A model generated the notes under the pieces. It ran no database searches. It worked only from the letters and a program-made list of their open reading frames with translations, and had not been told where the DNA came from. Positions 8,016 through 15,943 of a stretch of 64,000 bases of DNA are shown here, piece by piece; within the stretch, counting starts at the first letter, position 1, and each line of letters begins with the position of its first letter. The DNA is from an uncultured Campylobacter sp. (GTDB lineage: Bacteria; Campylobacterota; Campylobacteria; Campylobacterales; Campylobacteraceae). The position numbers and the translations under genes are program-made. The stretch is from the NCBI GenBank assembly GCA_945873855.1, contig CAMCEN010000001.1, positions 120,415-184,414 on the forward strand. Direction: 5' to 3'.

Positions 8016-9275
8016 TTACGAGCGGTAATCAGCATTTATGCTTACATACTCATGTCCCAAATCACAGCCATAAGCACTGTAAGCACCATCACCAACCCCA
8101 AGGTCGCAGATGATGCGGTAGCTATCTTTTTTCATCACAGCATGCGCTGCGCTCTCTCTTGCATCATCTAGCTCTCTGTGGTCTTTGTCGTAGAGCAGCA
8201 CTTCATCACAGTAGATCACAAGCGAGTTTTCATCGCACATGGCGCCACTTGCGCCTATGGTGCTAGCGATTCGCCCCCAGTTTGGGTCGCAGCCAAAAAG
8301 AGCGGTTTTTACCAAAAGCGAGTTTGAAAGAGCCTTTGCGGCATGCTCTGCCTCATTAGCACTTTTTGCCCCACGCACTTCAAAGGCCACTACTTTCGTG
8401 CTTCCCTCGCCATCTCGCACTAGATTTAGAGCCATTTCTAGCGTGATTTTATTTAACGCAAAGGCAAAGGCCTCTTTATCATACGCACCACTTGCGCCTG
8501 AGCTTAGCAGCATTACAGTATCGTTCGTGCTAGTATCCCCGTCTACGCTAATAGCATTAAAGCTTGCATTTATGGCACTATCAAGCAGCTCATGAGCGTC
8601 GTTTGCTGGCACATCAGCATCTGTTAGGATAAAGCAAAGCATGGTGGCTAGGCTTGGATTTATCATGCCAGCACCTTTACAAATACACGCTATATTGAAG
8701 CTCCCCCCGTTTTCTAGCTCCACTTTTAGCGCAATTTCTTTTTTAAAGCGGTCTGTGGTCATGATTGAGTGCGCTACATCATCGCTATTTCTAGCATTTA
8801 GATCAAAGCTTGCAGCAGCTTTTAAAATCTTTTCTTTTGGCAGGCGGTAGCCAATCACGCCTGTGCTACTCATCAAAGGATTTACTAGCTCAAAATTCGC
8901 AAAGTTTGGTAGGTTTTTTAAACTAGCAAAAATCTCATTTATATCGCTTATACCAGCCTCGCCAGTCATTGCGTTAGCATTTTTTGAGTTTAGTAAGATA
9001 AAGTTTGTTTTAAGCTCTTTGCCTTTTAGTTCTGCGCTTGTTAAGTTTTTGCCGTTTTTAGCATTTTCATCAAAGCCAAAGGTGCGGTAAAAATGCCTTA
9101 AAGGTGCTGCTTTAAAGCGGTTTGAGGTAAAGCGAGCAAAAAGACTAGCTGGCTTATCGGCTTTTATAAAGCCAAGGTCGTTGCTGCCGTCTTTTTTTAG
9201 CCCCATGCTAACGCCACCAAAGCTAAATCCAGCCACATTTTCTAAGCCATTTTTAAGGCTAAGAACATTAAACAT
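8016..9275 (-). CDS. argJ: Bifunctional ornithine acetyltransferase / N-acetylglutamate synthase
   Basis: A 419-residue Ntn-hydrolase-like enzyme of the cyclic arginine pathway: it moves the acetyl group from N-acetylornithine to glutamate. The self-cleavage site is visible as GMINPSLATMLCFILTD, where the Thr after ATM's alanine becomes the nucleophile. SVDGDTSTNDTV is the other family signature, and the ending GCDLGHEYVSINADYRS is typical. The start overlaps the end of the upstream potassium channel gene by 8 bp, so the two are cotranscribed. Whether it also makes acetylglutamate from acetyl-CoA cannot be read from sequence. Confidence 0.95.
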   Translation of the reverse strand: MFNVLSLKNGLENVAGFSFGGVSMGLKKDGSNDLGFIKADKPASLFARFTSNRFKAAPLRHFYRTFGFDENAKNGKNLTSAELKGKELKTNFILLNSKNANAMTGEAGISDINEIFASLKNLPNFANFELVNPLMSSTGVIGYRLPKEKILKAAASFDLNARNSDDVAHSIMTTDRFKKEIALKVELENGGSFNIACICKGAGMINPSLATMLCFILTDADVPANDAHELLDSAINASFNAISVDGDTSTNDTVMLLSSGASGAYDKEAFAFALNKITLEMALNLVRDGEGSTKVVAFEVRGAKSANEAEHAAKALSNSLLVKTALFGCDPNWGRIASTIGASGAMCDENSLVIYCDEVLLYDKDHRELDDARESAAHAVMKKDSYRIICDLGVGDGAYSAYGCDLGHEYVSINADYRS

Positions 9276-10386
9276 ATCTATACTCCTCAGGTTTGTGTTT
9301 GCTATAAATTAGGCGTTTTGCCGCTCGTATGCTCTCAGCCGTGCCGATTACAAGCAGACGAGAGCCAGTGCCAATTAGCGTATCGCCATTTGGCATAGGC
9401 AAGAATTTATTATTTTGGTCTCTAAGCCCTACTATATCAGTATTTACGATGGTTCGCAAATGTGTTTCTTTTATACGCTTAAAGCGTAGCCAGCTGTAAT
9501 CAGGCACCTTAATTTCCTCAATATCAAGGGCTGTATTTTTATCATATACAAACTTTTCAAGCATATTTTCCATATCAGGTCTAGCTGAAATCGCATTTAG
9601 GCGTTGGGCTACTAGCTTTGTGGCACTTACGATGCTGTTTGCGCCTAGCTTGATGAGCTTTTCTGCCTCTCCATCGCTATTTGCGCTAGTCGTGATGAAA
9701 TACGGCACCCTACCAAGCTCTTTTTCAAAAAGCCTAGCAGATGTTACCATTGCGATATTATCTGCTATATTATCGCTTAGGCTGATTAAACCTTTTGCGC
9801 TTGAGAGATGGCTTTTTAGCATAGCTGTTTGCGTGTGAGGTTCTGCGATTATGTAGTATGGATATTTGTGCTTTGCAGCTAGCTCGCCAAGCTGTGGGTT
9901 AGCATCAACTACTACAAAAGGCACATGATTTTCTCTAAATTGCTTTGCTAATTCTATTGTATAGACATTGTGATAGCAGATTATAAAGTGATTTTTAAGA
10001 CTTGCGATTTTATAAAGCATGCTTCGCTCCTCTAGAATTCTAGTTAAAGTGCCTTTTTTTAGCACCTCGATAACAAGACCCATAGAAAAGGTAAAAACCA
10101 AAAATCCAGTAAAAATAAAAAGAATAGTAAAAAGTCTGCCAAAGGTGGAGATTTTATTTACTTCAGTAAAACCAACCGTGGTAAAGGTCATACCTGCTTG
10201 ATAAAGAGCATCAATAAGGGAGAAGTTATCAATAAGCATATAGCCTAATGTGCCTACAATAGTCATCAGGACTATAAAAATAAGCGGCAAGCGAAAAGGC
10301 TTTAACTGCTCGTAAAGCTCACCGCTAAGGTCGTATTCAGGGCTGCTGATATGCCATTTTAAAAATTTTGCAAGTTTTGCAAACAT
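9268..10386 (-). CDS. Two-TM potassium channel with RCK (TrkA-N/TrkA-C) domain
   Basis: A 372-residue membrane protein. Two hydrophobic helices (about 33-55 and 90-110) flank a pore loop, FTTVGFTEV, in place of the canonical TVGYG filter. An RCK Rossmann domain follows (KNHFIICYHNVYTIELAKQF...), then a TrkA-C-like C-terminus (LPMPNGDTLIGTGSRLLVIG). It belongs with the Kch/HpKchA group of ligand-gated K+ channels. The Tyr-to-Phe filter change with missing second Gly is unusual and may affect selectivity. A palindrome copy at 10031-10044 lies in the coding region and is read as RILEE. Confidence 0.85.
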   Translation of the reverse strand: MFAKLAKFLKWHISSPEYDLSGELYEQLKPFRLPLIFIVLMTIVGTLGYMLIDNFSLIDALYQAGMTFTTVGFTEVNKISTFGRLFTILFIFTGFLVFTFSMGLVIEVLKKGTLTRILEERSMLYKIASLKNHFIICYHNVYTIELAKQFRENHVPFVVVDANPQLGELAAKHKYPYYIIAEPHTQTAMLKSHLSSAKGLISLSDNIADNIAMVTSARLFEKELGRVPYFITTSANSDGEAEKLIKLGANSIVSATKLVAQRLNAISARPDMENMLEKFVYDKNTALDIEEIKVPDYSWLRFKRIKETHLRTIVNTDIVGLRDQNNKFLPMPNGDTLIGTGSRLLVIGTAESIRAAKRLIYSKHKPEEYRYV

Positions 10387-10410
10387 ATCAGGCTCTTTGG
10401 GTGAAGATTG

Positions 10411-10608
10411 TTATTTCGCGTTTTGAAGCTTTTTCATAGTGCGAAGTGTGCTAGCAGCTACACGGATTCTTCTTGTAGTGCCATCTTCTAGTGTTACGCG
10501 AACTGAGCGTAGATTTGGCATAAAGCGGCGTTTTGTGCGGTTGTTAGCGTGGCTTACATTATTTCCTACCATTGGGCCTTTGCCTGTGATTGCGCATACT
10601 TTTGACAT
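10411..10608 (-). CDS. rpmB: 50S ribosomal protein L28
   Basis: A 65-residue basic protein starting [28 protein letters not shown], the L28 signature. The ribosome binding site AAGGATTTTACG precedes the ATG. It lies 24 bp upstream of the potassium channel gene on the same strand. Length is normal for Campylobacterota. Confidence 0.97.
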   Translation of the reverse strand: MSKVCAITGKGPMVGNNVSHANNRTKRRFMPNLRSVRVTLEDGTTRRIRVAASTLRTMKKLQNAK

Positions 10609-10717
10609 CGTAAAATCCTTGAAATAAAATAAAGCTGTGATTTTAGCAAAAATTGCTTAAAAATCGCTAAAAATCTAGGGAATTCTAGAATTTTTTATAA
10701 ATTTAAATCTAGAATTC

Positions 10718-11500
10718 CTATATCAGCTTTGGGATATTAAAATAATGATCGATTGCGCCGCAGCCCTGCCCTATTTGCTCACTCCAGCCAATAGCCTTTG
10801 AGATAAAGTTTTTTGCGTGAGCTACTGAGCTTTTTAGCTCCAGCCCAGCAGCCAAAGCACAAGCAATAGCCGCACTTAGCGTACATCCCGTGCCGTGAGT
10901 GTTTTTTGTAGCAATTAGCTCGCCTTTAAACTCGCTAAAGCTCTGCCCATCCCACAAAATATCAGTAGCATTTAAATGACCACCTTTTACTAGCACAGCA
11001 GTCCCGCAACGCTCATATATAGCCTTTGCAGCGTCTTTTTGTGTAGCGATATCTCGCACCTGAAATCCAGCCAAAACACTAGCCTCAGCAGCATTTGGCG
11101 TAATAACACTACTTAGCTCAAAAAGCCCCCAAAGCGCAGCAATAGCGTCATCTTCAAGTAGTTTTGCCCCACTTGTAGCTATCATAACTGTATCGCAAAC
11201 TACATTTTTTGCGTTATTTTCTAGCAGAGCCTTTCGCACCGCTTCTATGATCCCGGCGTTAAAAAGCATGCCGATTTTAAGAGCGTCTGGGACAATATCA
11301 TCAAAAACAGCCTTTATCTGCGCAAAAACAAACTCGCCACTTACAGCACTTACAGCGCTTACACCTTTTGTATTTTGCGCTGTTAGGGCTGTGATTGCGC
11401 TCATAGCATACATTTTGTGAGCTGTGATGGTCTTTATATCAGCTTGCACTCCAGCCCCACCGCTGCTATCTGATCCTGCGATTGTAAGTATTTTTTTCAC
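10718..11500 (-). CDS. thiD: Hydroxymethylpyrimidine/phosphomethylpyrimidine kinase
   Basis: A 260-residue ribokinase-like enzyme that phosphorylates HMP and HMP-P for thiamine synthesis. GSDSSGGAGVQADIKT at the N-terminus binds the substrate, and NTHGTGCTLSAAIACALA near residue 205 is the anion-hole/catalytic motif. It overlaps metI by 4 bp (ATG over stop), so it is the last gene of the methionine transporter operon. No other thi gene is nearby. Confidence 0.94.
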   Translation of the reverse strand: MKKILTIAGSDSSGGAGVQADIKTITAHKMYAMSAITALTAQNTKGVSAVSAVSGEFVFAQIKAVFDDIVPDALKIGMLFNAGIIEAVRKALLENNAKNVVCDTVMIATSGAKLLEDDAIAALWGLFELSSVITPNAAEASVLAGFQVRDIATQKDAAKAIYERCGTAVLVKGGHLNATDILWDGQSFSEFKGELIATKNTHGTGCTLSAAIACALAAGLELKSSVAHAKNFISKAIGWSEQIGQGCGAIDHYFNIPKLI

Positions 11501-12138
11501 TTTTTTAGCCTTTTATAAGCAAAGTCGCCTAACATCTGTATAAGCTGAACCATGACAATGAGAATAATCACCGTATAAATCATAATATCAGGGCGAAAAC
11601 GCTGATAGCCATACCTAACCGCCACATCGCCAAGCCCACCACCGCCAACTGTGCCAGCCATAGCCGAAAAGCCGATGATGACAATGAGCGTGAGCGTAAG
11701 AGCGTTTATGATAGCAGGCAAGGCTTCTGGTATTAGCACACGAAAGACGATTTGCGTCCTACTAGCCCCAAAGCTTCTGGCTGCTTCGATCACGCTTTTA
11801 TCTACCTCTAGCATGGCTGCTTCAAGCAGTCTTGCGATAAAAGGAGCTGAGCCTATGGTAAGTGGCACGATAGCAGCTGTGGTGCCTATGCTAGTGCCTA
11901 CAATGAGCTTTGTTAGCGGAAAAAGCACTATCATAAGGATAATAAAAGGAAAAGAGCGAAAGGCATTTACAATAGCGCCAAGCACTCTGTAAAACTGCGG
12001 CATAGGCGCAAGCCCACCGCTTCTAGTAAGCACTAGCAAAATCGCTAGAGCCATACCAAAAATAAATGCCAAAAAAGTAGAAAGCAAACTCATATAAAGC
12101 GTTTCTAAAGTAGCATTTATTAGCAAATCTCTTATCAT
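11497..12138 (-). CDS. metI: Methionine ABC transporter permease
   Basis: A 213-residue inner-membrane permease with about five hydrophobic segments. The EAA loop (EAARSFGASRTQIVFRVLIPEALPAI) docks to the ATPase. IGFSAMAGTVGGGGLGDVAVRYGYQRF is characteristic of MetI. Its partner metN is at 14224-15183, separated by two unrelated genes and a gap. No metQ substrate-binding protein is seen in the window. Confidence 0.93.
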   Translation of the reverse strand: MIRDLLINATLETLYMSLLSTFLAFIFGMALAILLVLTRSGGLAPMPQFYRVLGAIVNAFRSFPFIILMIVLFPLTKLIVGTSIGTTAAIVPLTIGSAPFIARLLEAAMLEVDKSVIEAARSFGASRTQIVFRVLIPEALPAIINALTLTLIVIIGFSAMAGTVGGGGLGDVAVRYGYQRFRPDIMIYTVIILIVMVQLIQMLGDFAYKRLKK

Positions 12139-12303
12139 TTATTTTCCTATTTTCTTTTCTTTTATGTATTCTTTGATTTCTTCATCATCTAAGATTCTAT
12201 CAAACCACGCCTTATAAGCTCGTATTTAAGCGCATTATAGCTTGTTTTTTATTTTCAAGCACCATTTTTGTGGCTTCAAAGCTCAGATCTCTGCTAGATT
12301 TAC
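12139..12303 (-). pseudogene. Possible degraded coding remnant upstream of metI
   Basis: On the minus strand, two overlapping frames look protein-like but are broken. One reads SFEATKMVLENKKQAIMRLNT and stops at a TAA. The other, without a start, reads KAWFDRILDDEEIKEYIKEK and ends in TAA directly before the metI ATG. Joined by a single frameshift they would give a helical C-terminus of about 60 residues. The position in a met operon invites the guess of a lost substrate-binding protein, but the residues do not convince me. It could also be chance. Confidence 0.25.
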
Positions 12304-13506
12304 TCACTTTTGCACCTTTGGAGTGCTAGATTTTTGGCTAGATTTGCCTGCTGCTTCTTTGTTAGCTTCTTCACTTTTAGCTAGTCTTGTGCAAATACTT
12401 TTGATATAGAGCTCAGTATCTAAAAAATCTTGTTTGCTTAGAGTTTTGATTTTTTCTTGCATTATTTCTGTCATATTGTAGCGGTTGCGAGTACCTTTTT
12501 TGTAGTGCCAAGCATAATCAGCAATAGTATCTACATCACATAGATTTGGCACGACGCCTGCGTATTTGACATCAGCCTTTGAGCCGTGGCAGGCAGCGCA
12601 GATATTGTTATATAGCTCTTTGCCGTTACTTAGCCCTACTTCATTTGAGTGTGCTTTCAAAAGCCCTATATACTCTGATTGTATCAAGTTCGCCATGATT
12701 TTTGCTGAGTTTTCATCAAATTTCACTCTTTTTGAATACGGCATATGAGTGCCGATAAAGCTTGTTTTATGCGCTTTTAGAGCGTTTATTACTTTTTTAC
12801 GGGCTTCGATTGCATCTGCTTTATTATGATCCCAGACAACGGCGACTACTGGCGCTGCTGCTTGAAGCTCATAAGCGTGAAAAATATCAGCCACGAACAA
12901 AAACTTCGCACTAGCAAAAAGCTCAGCCTCGCTAGTCCCACTAGCACCAAAGGCTATCACGCTATGACCTGGAGTGTGTCCATAAGCTGCGATAGCATAA
13001 ATCCCAGAGCCATTTATAAGCTCAGTATTTGGCGCAAAGGTTTTGATATTTAGCCCCTTTGTGCTGCTTTTTTCTTGCCAAAAGCCAAGTTCTTTTTCAT
13101 TTACTAGGATTTGTGCGTTTGGTAAGGCTTTTACTCCGCCAATGTGATCTTGGTGAGAGTGCGTGATGATGACATGAGTGATTTGCTCTGGTGTGAGTGC
13201 TCTTGCGTTTAGGGCTGTTTTTAGCTCATCTATTGTCTTTTCATAGCCAGTATCAATAAGCGCTACAAAGTCCTTGCCGCTAGCTAAGATGATATTGTGC
13301 TCGTTGATTGCTTCTTTTTGGCCATATAAAGTGAGTGCGGCTAGCTCGTTTGGTGTGCTTTGGGGGATTATATTTTTTAAGTTTACTTTATTTTGTTTTA
13401 GGCTTATAATGTCGATTTTTACAGGGTTTGTAGCATTTAGCTCAAAGCTCTCATCACCAAAAAGCACTGAGATTAACAAGGCAGCGCAAAAAAATAGTCT
13501 TTTCAT
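12304..13506 (-). CDS. Periplasmic metallo-beta-lactamase-fold hydrolase fused to cytochrome c domain
   Basis: A 400-residue protein with an N-terminal signal peptide (MKRLFFCAALLISVLFGDE). Residues about 45-280 form an MBL-fold hydrolase: HSHQDHIGG supplies HxHxDH, GHTPGHS the third zinc ligand, and IGTHMP the last. A single c-type haem site, CAACH, follows at about 309-313 with a distal region typical of cytochrome c class I. The tail is Lys/Ser-rich. The combination suggests a zinc hydrolase that passes electrons to a periplasmic acceptor, as in sulfur or quinoprotein relay systems; the substrate is unknown. It sits inside the metN...metI stretch. Confidence 0.8.
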   Translation of the reverse strand: MKRLFFCAALLISVLFGDESFELNATNPVKIDIISLKQNKVNLKNIIPQSTPNELAALTLYGQKEAINEHNIILASGKDFVALIDTGYEKTIDELKTALNARALTPEQITHVIITHSHQDHIGGVKALPNAQILVNEKELGFWQEKSSTKGLNIKTFAPNTELINGSGIYAIAAYGHTPGHSVIAFGASGTSEAELFASAKFLFVADIFHAYELQAAAPVVAVVWDHNKADAIEARKKVINALKAHKTSFIGTHMPYSKRVKFDENSAKIMANLIQSEYIGLLKAHSNEVGLSNGKELYNNICAACHGSKADVKYAGVVPNLCDVDTIADYAWHYKKGTRNRYNMTEIMQEKIKTLSKQDFLDTELYIKSICTRLAKSEEANKEAAGKSSQKSSTPKVQK

Positions 13507-13524
13507 TTTTCATCCTTTTTTGTA

Positions 13525-13723
13525 AAAATTCTAGAATTCCTAACAAGATTTTAAAACAAATTTTTAAATAAAAGTCTTTTTGCTGAAAAACTAGAATTTC
13601 TAAAATAAAGAATTCTAGAATTCCTAAGAAATTTTGCTGGGAATTCTAGATTTTAGGAATTCTAGAATTCTTACGAAATTTCTTAGGAATTCTAGATTTT
13701 GGAATTCTAGAATTCCTAGGAAT
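13525..13723. repeat. Palindromic repeat cluster
   Basis: About eight GAATTCTAGAATTC-family copies or halves, alternately complete and degenerate, between the hypothetical coiled-coil gene and the MBL/cytochrome gene. No promoter stands out. Confidence 0.75.
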
Positions 13724-14188
13724 TCACAGCAAAGATTTTAGCAACTCATCTTGCTTGTTTTGTGCTTTGTTCTGTGCGGCGTTTTTAGTATCCAAAAAAG
13801 CAAAAGCTCTCGTCACATCCACCTTTGCGCTAGGGCTTTTTTGCGCCTGCTTTTCATCTTCTAGTTCTTTTGCTGCTTGCATTTGTTCTAAAAGCTGCTT
13901 TTTATATGCTTCTAGCATTTCTTCTATGCTAGCAATTGTCCTAGCTTTTTCATCGCCACTTAGTTTAGCCACTTCAAAAATCTGGACAAGCTCGGCTCTT
14001 TTTTCTTCTATTTTTTCTTTTATTTTATCCATATTTAGCTTAAAGGCAAGGCGCAAGGGACCTAGTTCTTCAAGGTCTTTTTTAAACTGCTCTACTTTGG
14101 CTAGGGTCTTGCTAAACTCGCCATTTTTGCCACTTATTTTTTGCTCACTGCTAGTAAACAGCGTAGTATTTTGCTCTATTTTTATCAT
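13724..14188 (-). CDS. Hypothetical coiled-coil protein
   Basis: A 154-residue protein, MIKIEQNTTLF onward, that I do not recognise. Residues about 25-120 are rich in Lys, Glu and Leu and should form long amphipathic helices or a coiled coil (FKKDLEELGPLRLAFKLNMDK, EKIEEKRAELVQIFEVAK). No signal peptide or membrane helix is visible, so it is probably cytoplasmic. The C-terminus is Ala/Gln/Asn-rich. It follows metN by 35 bp on the same strand. Its function is unknown. Confidence 0.65.
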   Translation of the reverse strand: MIKIEQNTTLFTSSEQKISGKNGEFSKTLAKVEQFKKDLEELGPLRLAFKLNMDKIKEKIEEKRAELVQIFEVAKLSGDEKARTIASIEEMLEAYKKQLLEQMQAAKELEDEKQAQKSPSAKVDVTRAFAFLDTKNAAQNKAQNKQDELLKSLL

Positions 14189-14223
14189 TTTAGCCCCTTT
14201 TTAGGGCAATTTTCAAGCAAATT

Positions 14224-15183
14224 TTATTCCTTTATTAGCTCGGCTATCACGCCATGAGCCTTAGCAAAGTCTAGCACGCTTTTTGCGTCATTTTCTTTTA
14301 GGCAGATGATTAGCGAGCCTAGCACATGCTCGCCAAGTCTCTCAAGTCTGCCCCACACTATGCTAAACTCTATATCTAAGTGCCTTGCCATATCAGCAAT
14401 AAATCCTTTTGAAGCTACATTTTCTGGGAAGCTTAAGCGGATATTTATCCCATCGCCAAGCACCTCTGCCTCACCCAAAAAACCTCTCATCACTTCACTA
14501 GGACACAAAAACAGCTCTTCAATGCTGCCTTGTTCTACGATTTTGCCACCATCCATGAGCACAGCACGGTTTGCGGTGCTTTTTATTGCGTCCATTTCGT
14601 GCGTTACAAGCACTATTGTGATGCCTAGTTCACGGTTTATACGCTTTAAAAGCTCTAAAATCTGCCTAGTCGTATTTGGATCAAGCGCACTTGTAGCCTC
14701 ATCGCTTAGCAGTATTTTTGGGCTTAGCGCAAGGGCTCTAGCTATTGCTATGCGCTGTTTTTGTCCACCGCTTAGCTGGTTTGGATAGCTTCTAGCCTTG
14801 TCTTTTAGCCCTACAAGCTCCAAAAGCTCATAAACACGAGATTTGATAGCATTTTCATCATAGCCCCACACACGAAGTGGCAAGGCGATATTTTCAAAGG
14901 CGTTTTTTTGCGCTAGCAAGGCAAAATGCTGAAAAATCATACCTATATCACGGCGCAGTTCTTTTAGCTCACGCTCTTTAAGCTCTTTTATCTCTTTACC
15001 AAAGACCTTTAACGAGCCACCTTGATAGCTCTCAAGCCCATTTATACAGCGTAAAAGCGTGCTTTTGCCAGCCCCGCTATGACCCAAAAAGGCAAAAATT
15101 TCACCTTTTTCGATATGAGTCGAAATTCCGTGTAAGACCTCGTGCTTGCCATAACTTTTGCTTAAGTTTTCTATTTTTATCAC
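14224..15183 (-). CDS. metN: Methionine ABC transporter ATP-binding protein
   Basis: A 319-residue ABC ATPase. Walker A is GHSGAGKST (about 33-41), the ABC signature LSGGQKQR, Walker B ILLSDEATSALDP, and the switch His is in LVTHEMD. The C-terminal 75 residues form the NIL domain that senses methionine in MetN. It powers uptake through MetI. It overlaps the upstream nuclease gene by 4 bp and precedes a hypothetical gene; metI is 2 kb downstream. Confidence 0.94.
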   Translation of the reverse strand: MIKIENLSKSYGKHEVLHGISTHIEKGEIFAFLGHSGAGKSTLLRCINGLESYQGGSLKVFGKEIKELKERELKELRRDIGMIFQHFALLAQKNAFENIALPLRVWGYDENAIKSRVYELLELVGLKDKARSYPNQLSGGQKQRIAIARALALSPKILLSDEATSALDPNTTRQILELLKRINRELGITIVLVTHEMDAIKSTANRAVLMDGGKIVEQGSIEELFLCPSEVMRGFLGEAEVLGDGINIRLSFPENVASKGFIADMARHLDIEFSIVWGRLERLGEHVLGSLIICLKENDAKSVLDFAKAHGVIAELIKE

Positions 15184-15911
15184 TTAAAAACCTTTAATCC
15201 AAGCTTTAAAAGCTCTTTTTGTAAAAAATCTTCTAAATTTTTTATATTTTTATCATCGATTTCAATGAGATTTAGGGCGTGTTTTTTGTAAAGTGCGATT
15301 TTTTCTTTTTTGCGTTTTTCGTATTTTTTACGCTCGGCTTCGTCGCTTTGAACTCCCCAGTACTCGATATATGCCGAGCATGCTGGCACATAAAAATCAC
15401 ACCTTGCCTCAGTCTCTATTGGCAAGCGTTTTTCATAGGCAAAGCAGATCTCTTCGCCGTAGAGATAATCAGCGATTATAACCTCACTTTTTGAGCGCAC
15501 TAAATGTCCACTTTTTGTGCGAAATAGCTCTTTTTGTGCTTCTACTTTGCTTTTTGGTTCAGCTTTGCTGGCTGTTTTTGTGGTAGTTTTGCTTTTTGGC
15601 TCGGCTTTTTTTGTGCTAGTTTTTTGGGGGGTACGGGGGGTAGTTTTTTGCTCGTTTTGAGCTTTAGGAATTCTAGAATTCTTAGTAGTTTTTTGCTCGT
15701 TTTTATTCTTAGGAATTCTAGAATTCTTAGTAGTTTTTGGCTCGTTTTTATTCTTAGGAATTCTAGAATTCTTAGGGCTTTTTGGCTCGGTTTTATTTAG
15801 TCCGTCTTTGGCTGATTTTTTAGCAATAGGCTTTGAGACTACAGCAGCTGCCTTGCTTTTGCTAGCTGTTTTTGCAGCTGTCTTTTGCTCTACTTTGCTT
15901 TTCTCACTCAT
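15180..15911 (-). CDS. PD-(D/E)XK nuclease-fold protein with Lys/Thr-rich, repeat-laden N-terminus
   Basis: A 243-residue protein in two parts. Residues 1-130 are low complexity (Lys, Thr, Ala, Ser, Pro). They contain three in-frame copies of the genome's palindromic repeat, each read as KNSRIPK and spaced by NKNE(P/Q)KTT. Residues about 130-243 look like the nuclease domain of UvrD-associated PD-(D/E)XK proteins: VRSKSEVIIADYLYGEEICF, then RCDFYVPACSAYIEYWGV with the D...E-x-W pattern, and a closing LYKKHALNLIEID. A G-rich dispersed element also lies in the gene at 15626-15642. The start overlaps nothing; metN follows with a 4-bp overlap. DNA substrate unknown. Confidence 0.7.
   Translation of the reverse strand: MSEKSKVEQKTAAKTASKSKAAAVVSKPIAKKSAKDGLNKTEPKSPKNSRIPKNKNEPKTTKNSRIPKNKNEQKTTKNSRIPKAQNEQKTTPRTPQKTSTKKAEPKSKTTTKTASKAEPKSKVEAQKELFRTKSGHLVRSKSEVIIADYLYGEEICFAYEKRLPIETEARCDFYVPACSAYIEYWGVQSDEAERKKYEKRKKEKIALYKKHALNLIEIDDKNIKNLEDFLQKELLKLGLKVFK
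15661..15771 (-). repeat. Three in-frame palindrome copies within the nuclease gene
   Basis: AGGAATTCTAGAATTCTTAG occurs three times at roughly 48-bp spacing (15665, 15713, 15755 regions). The copies are separated by TTTTTGCTCGTTTTTATT-like spacers, so the unit duplicated together with coding flanks. All copies keep the frame. Confidence 0.85.
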
Positions 15912-15943
15912 TTTTTCCCTTTACTTTGGGAATTCTAGAATTC

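Noticed and set aside
15626..15642. Two G6 runs in the nuclease gene as a phase-variation tract
   Set aside because: Each run is only six G, too short for frequent slippage; better explained as a copy of the dispersed paired G-run element.
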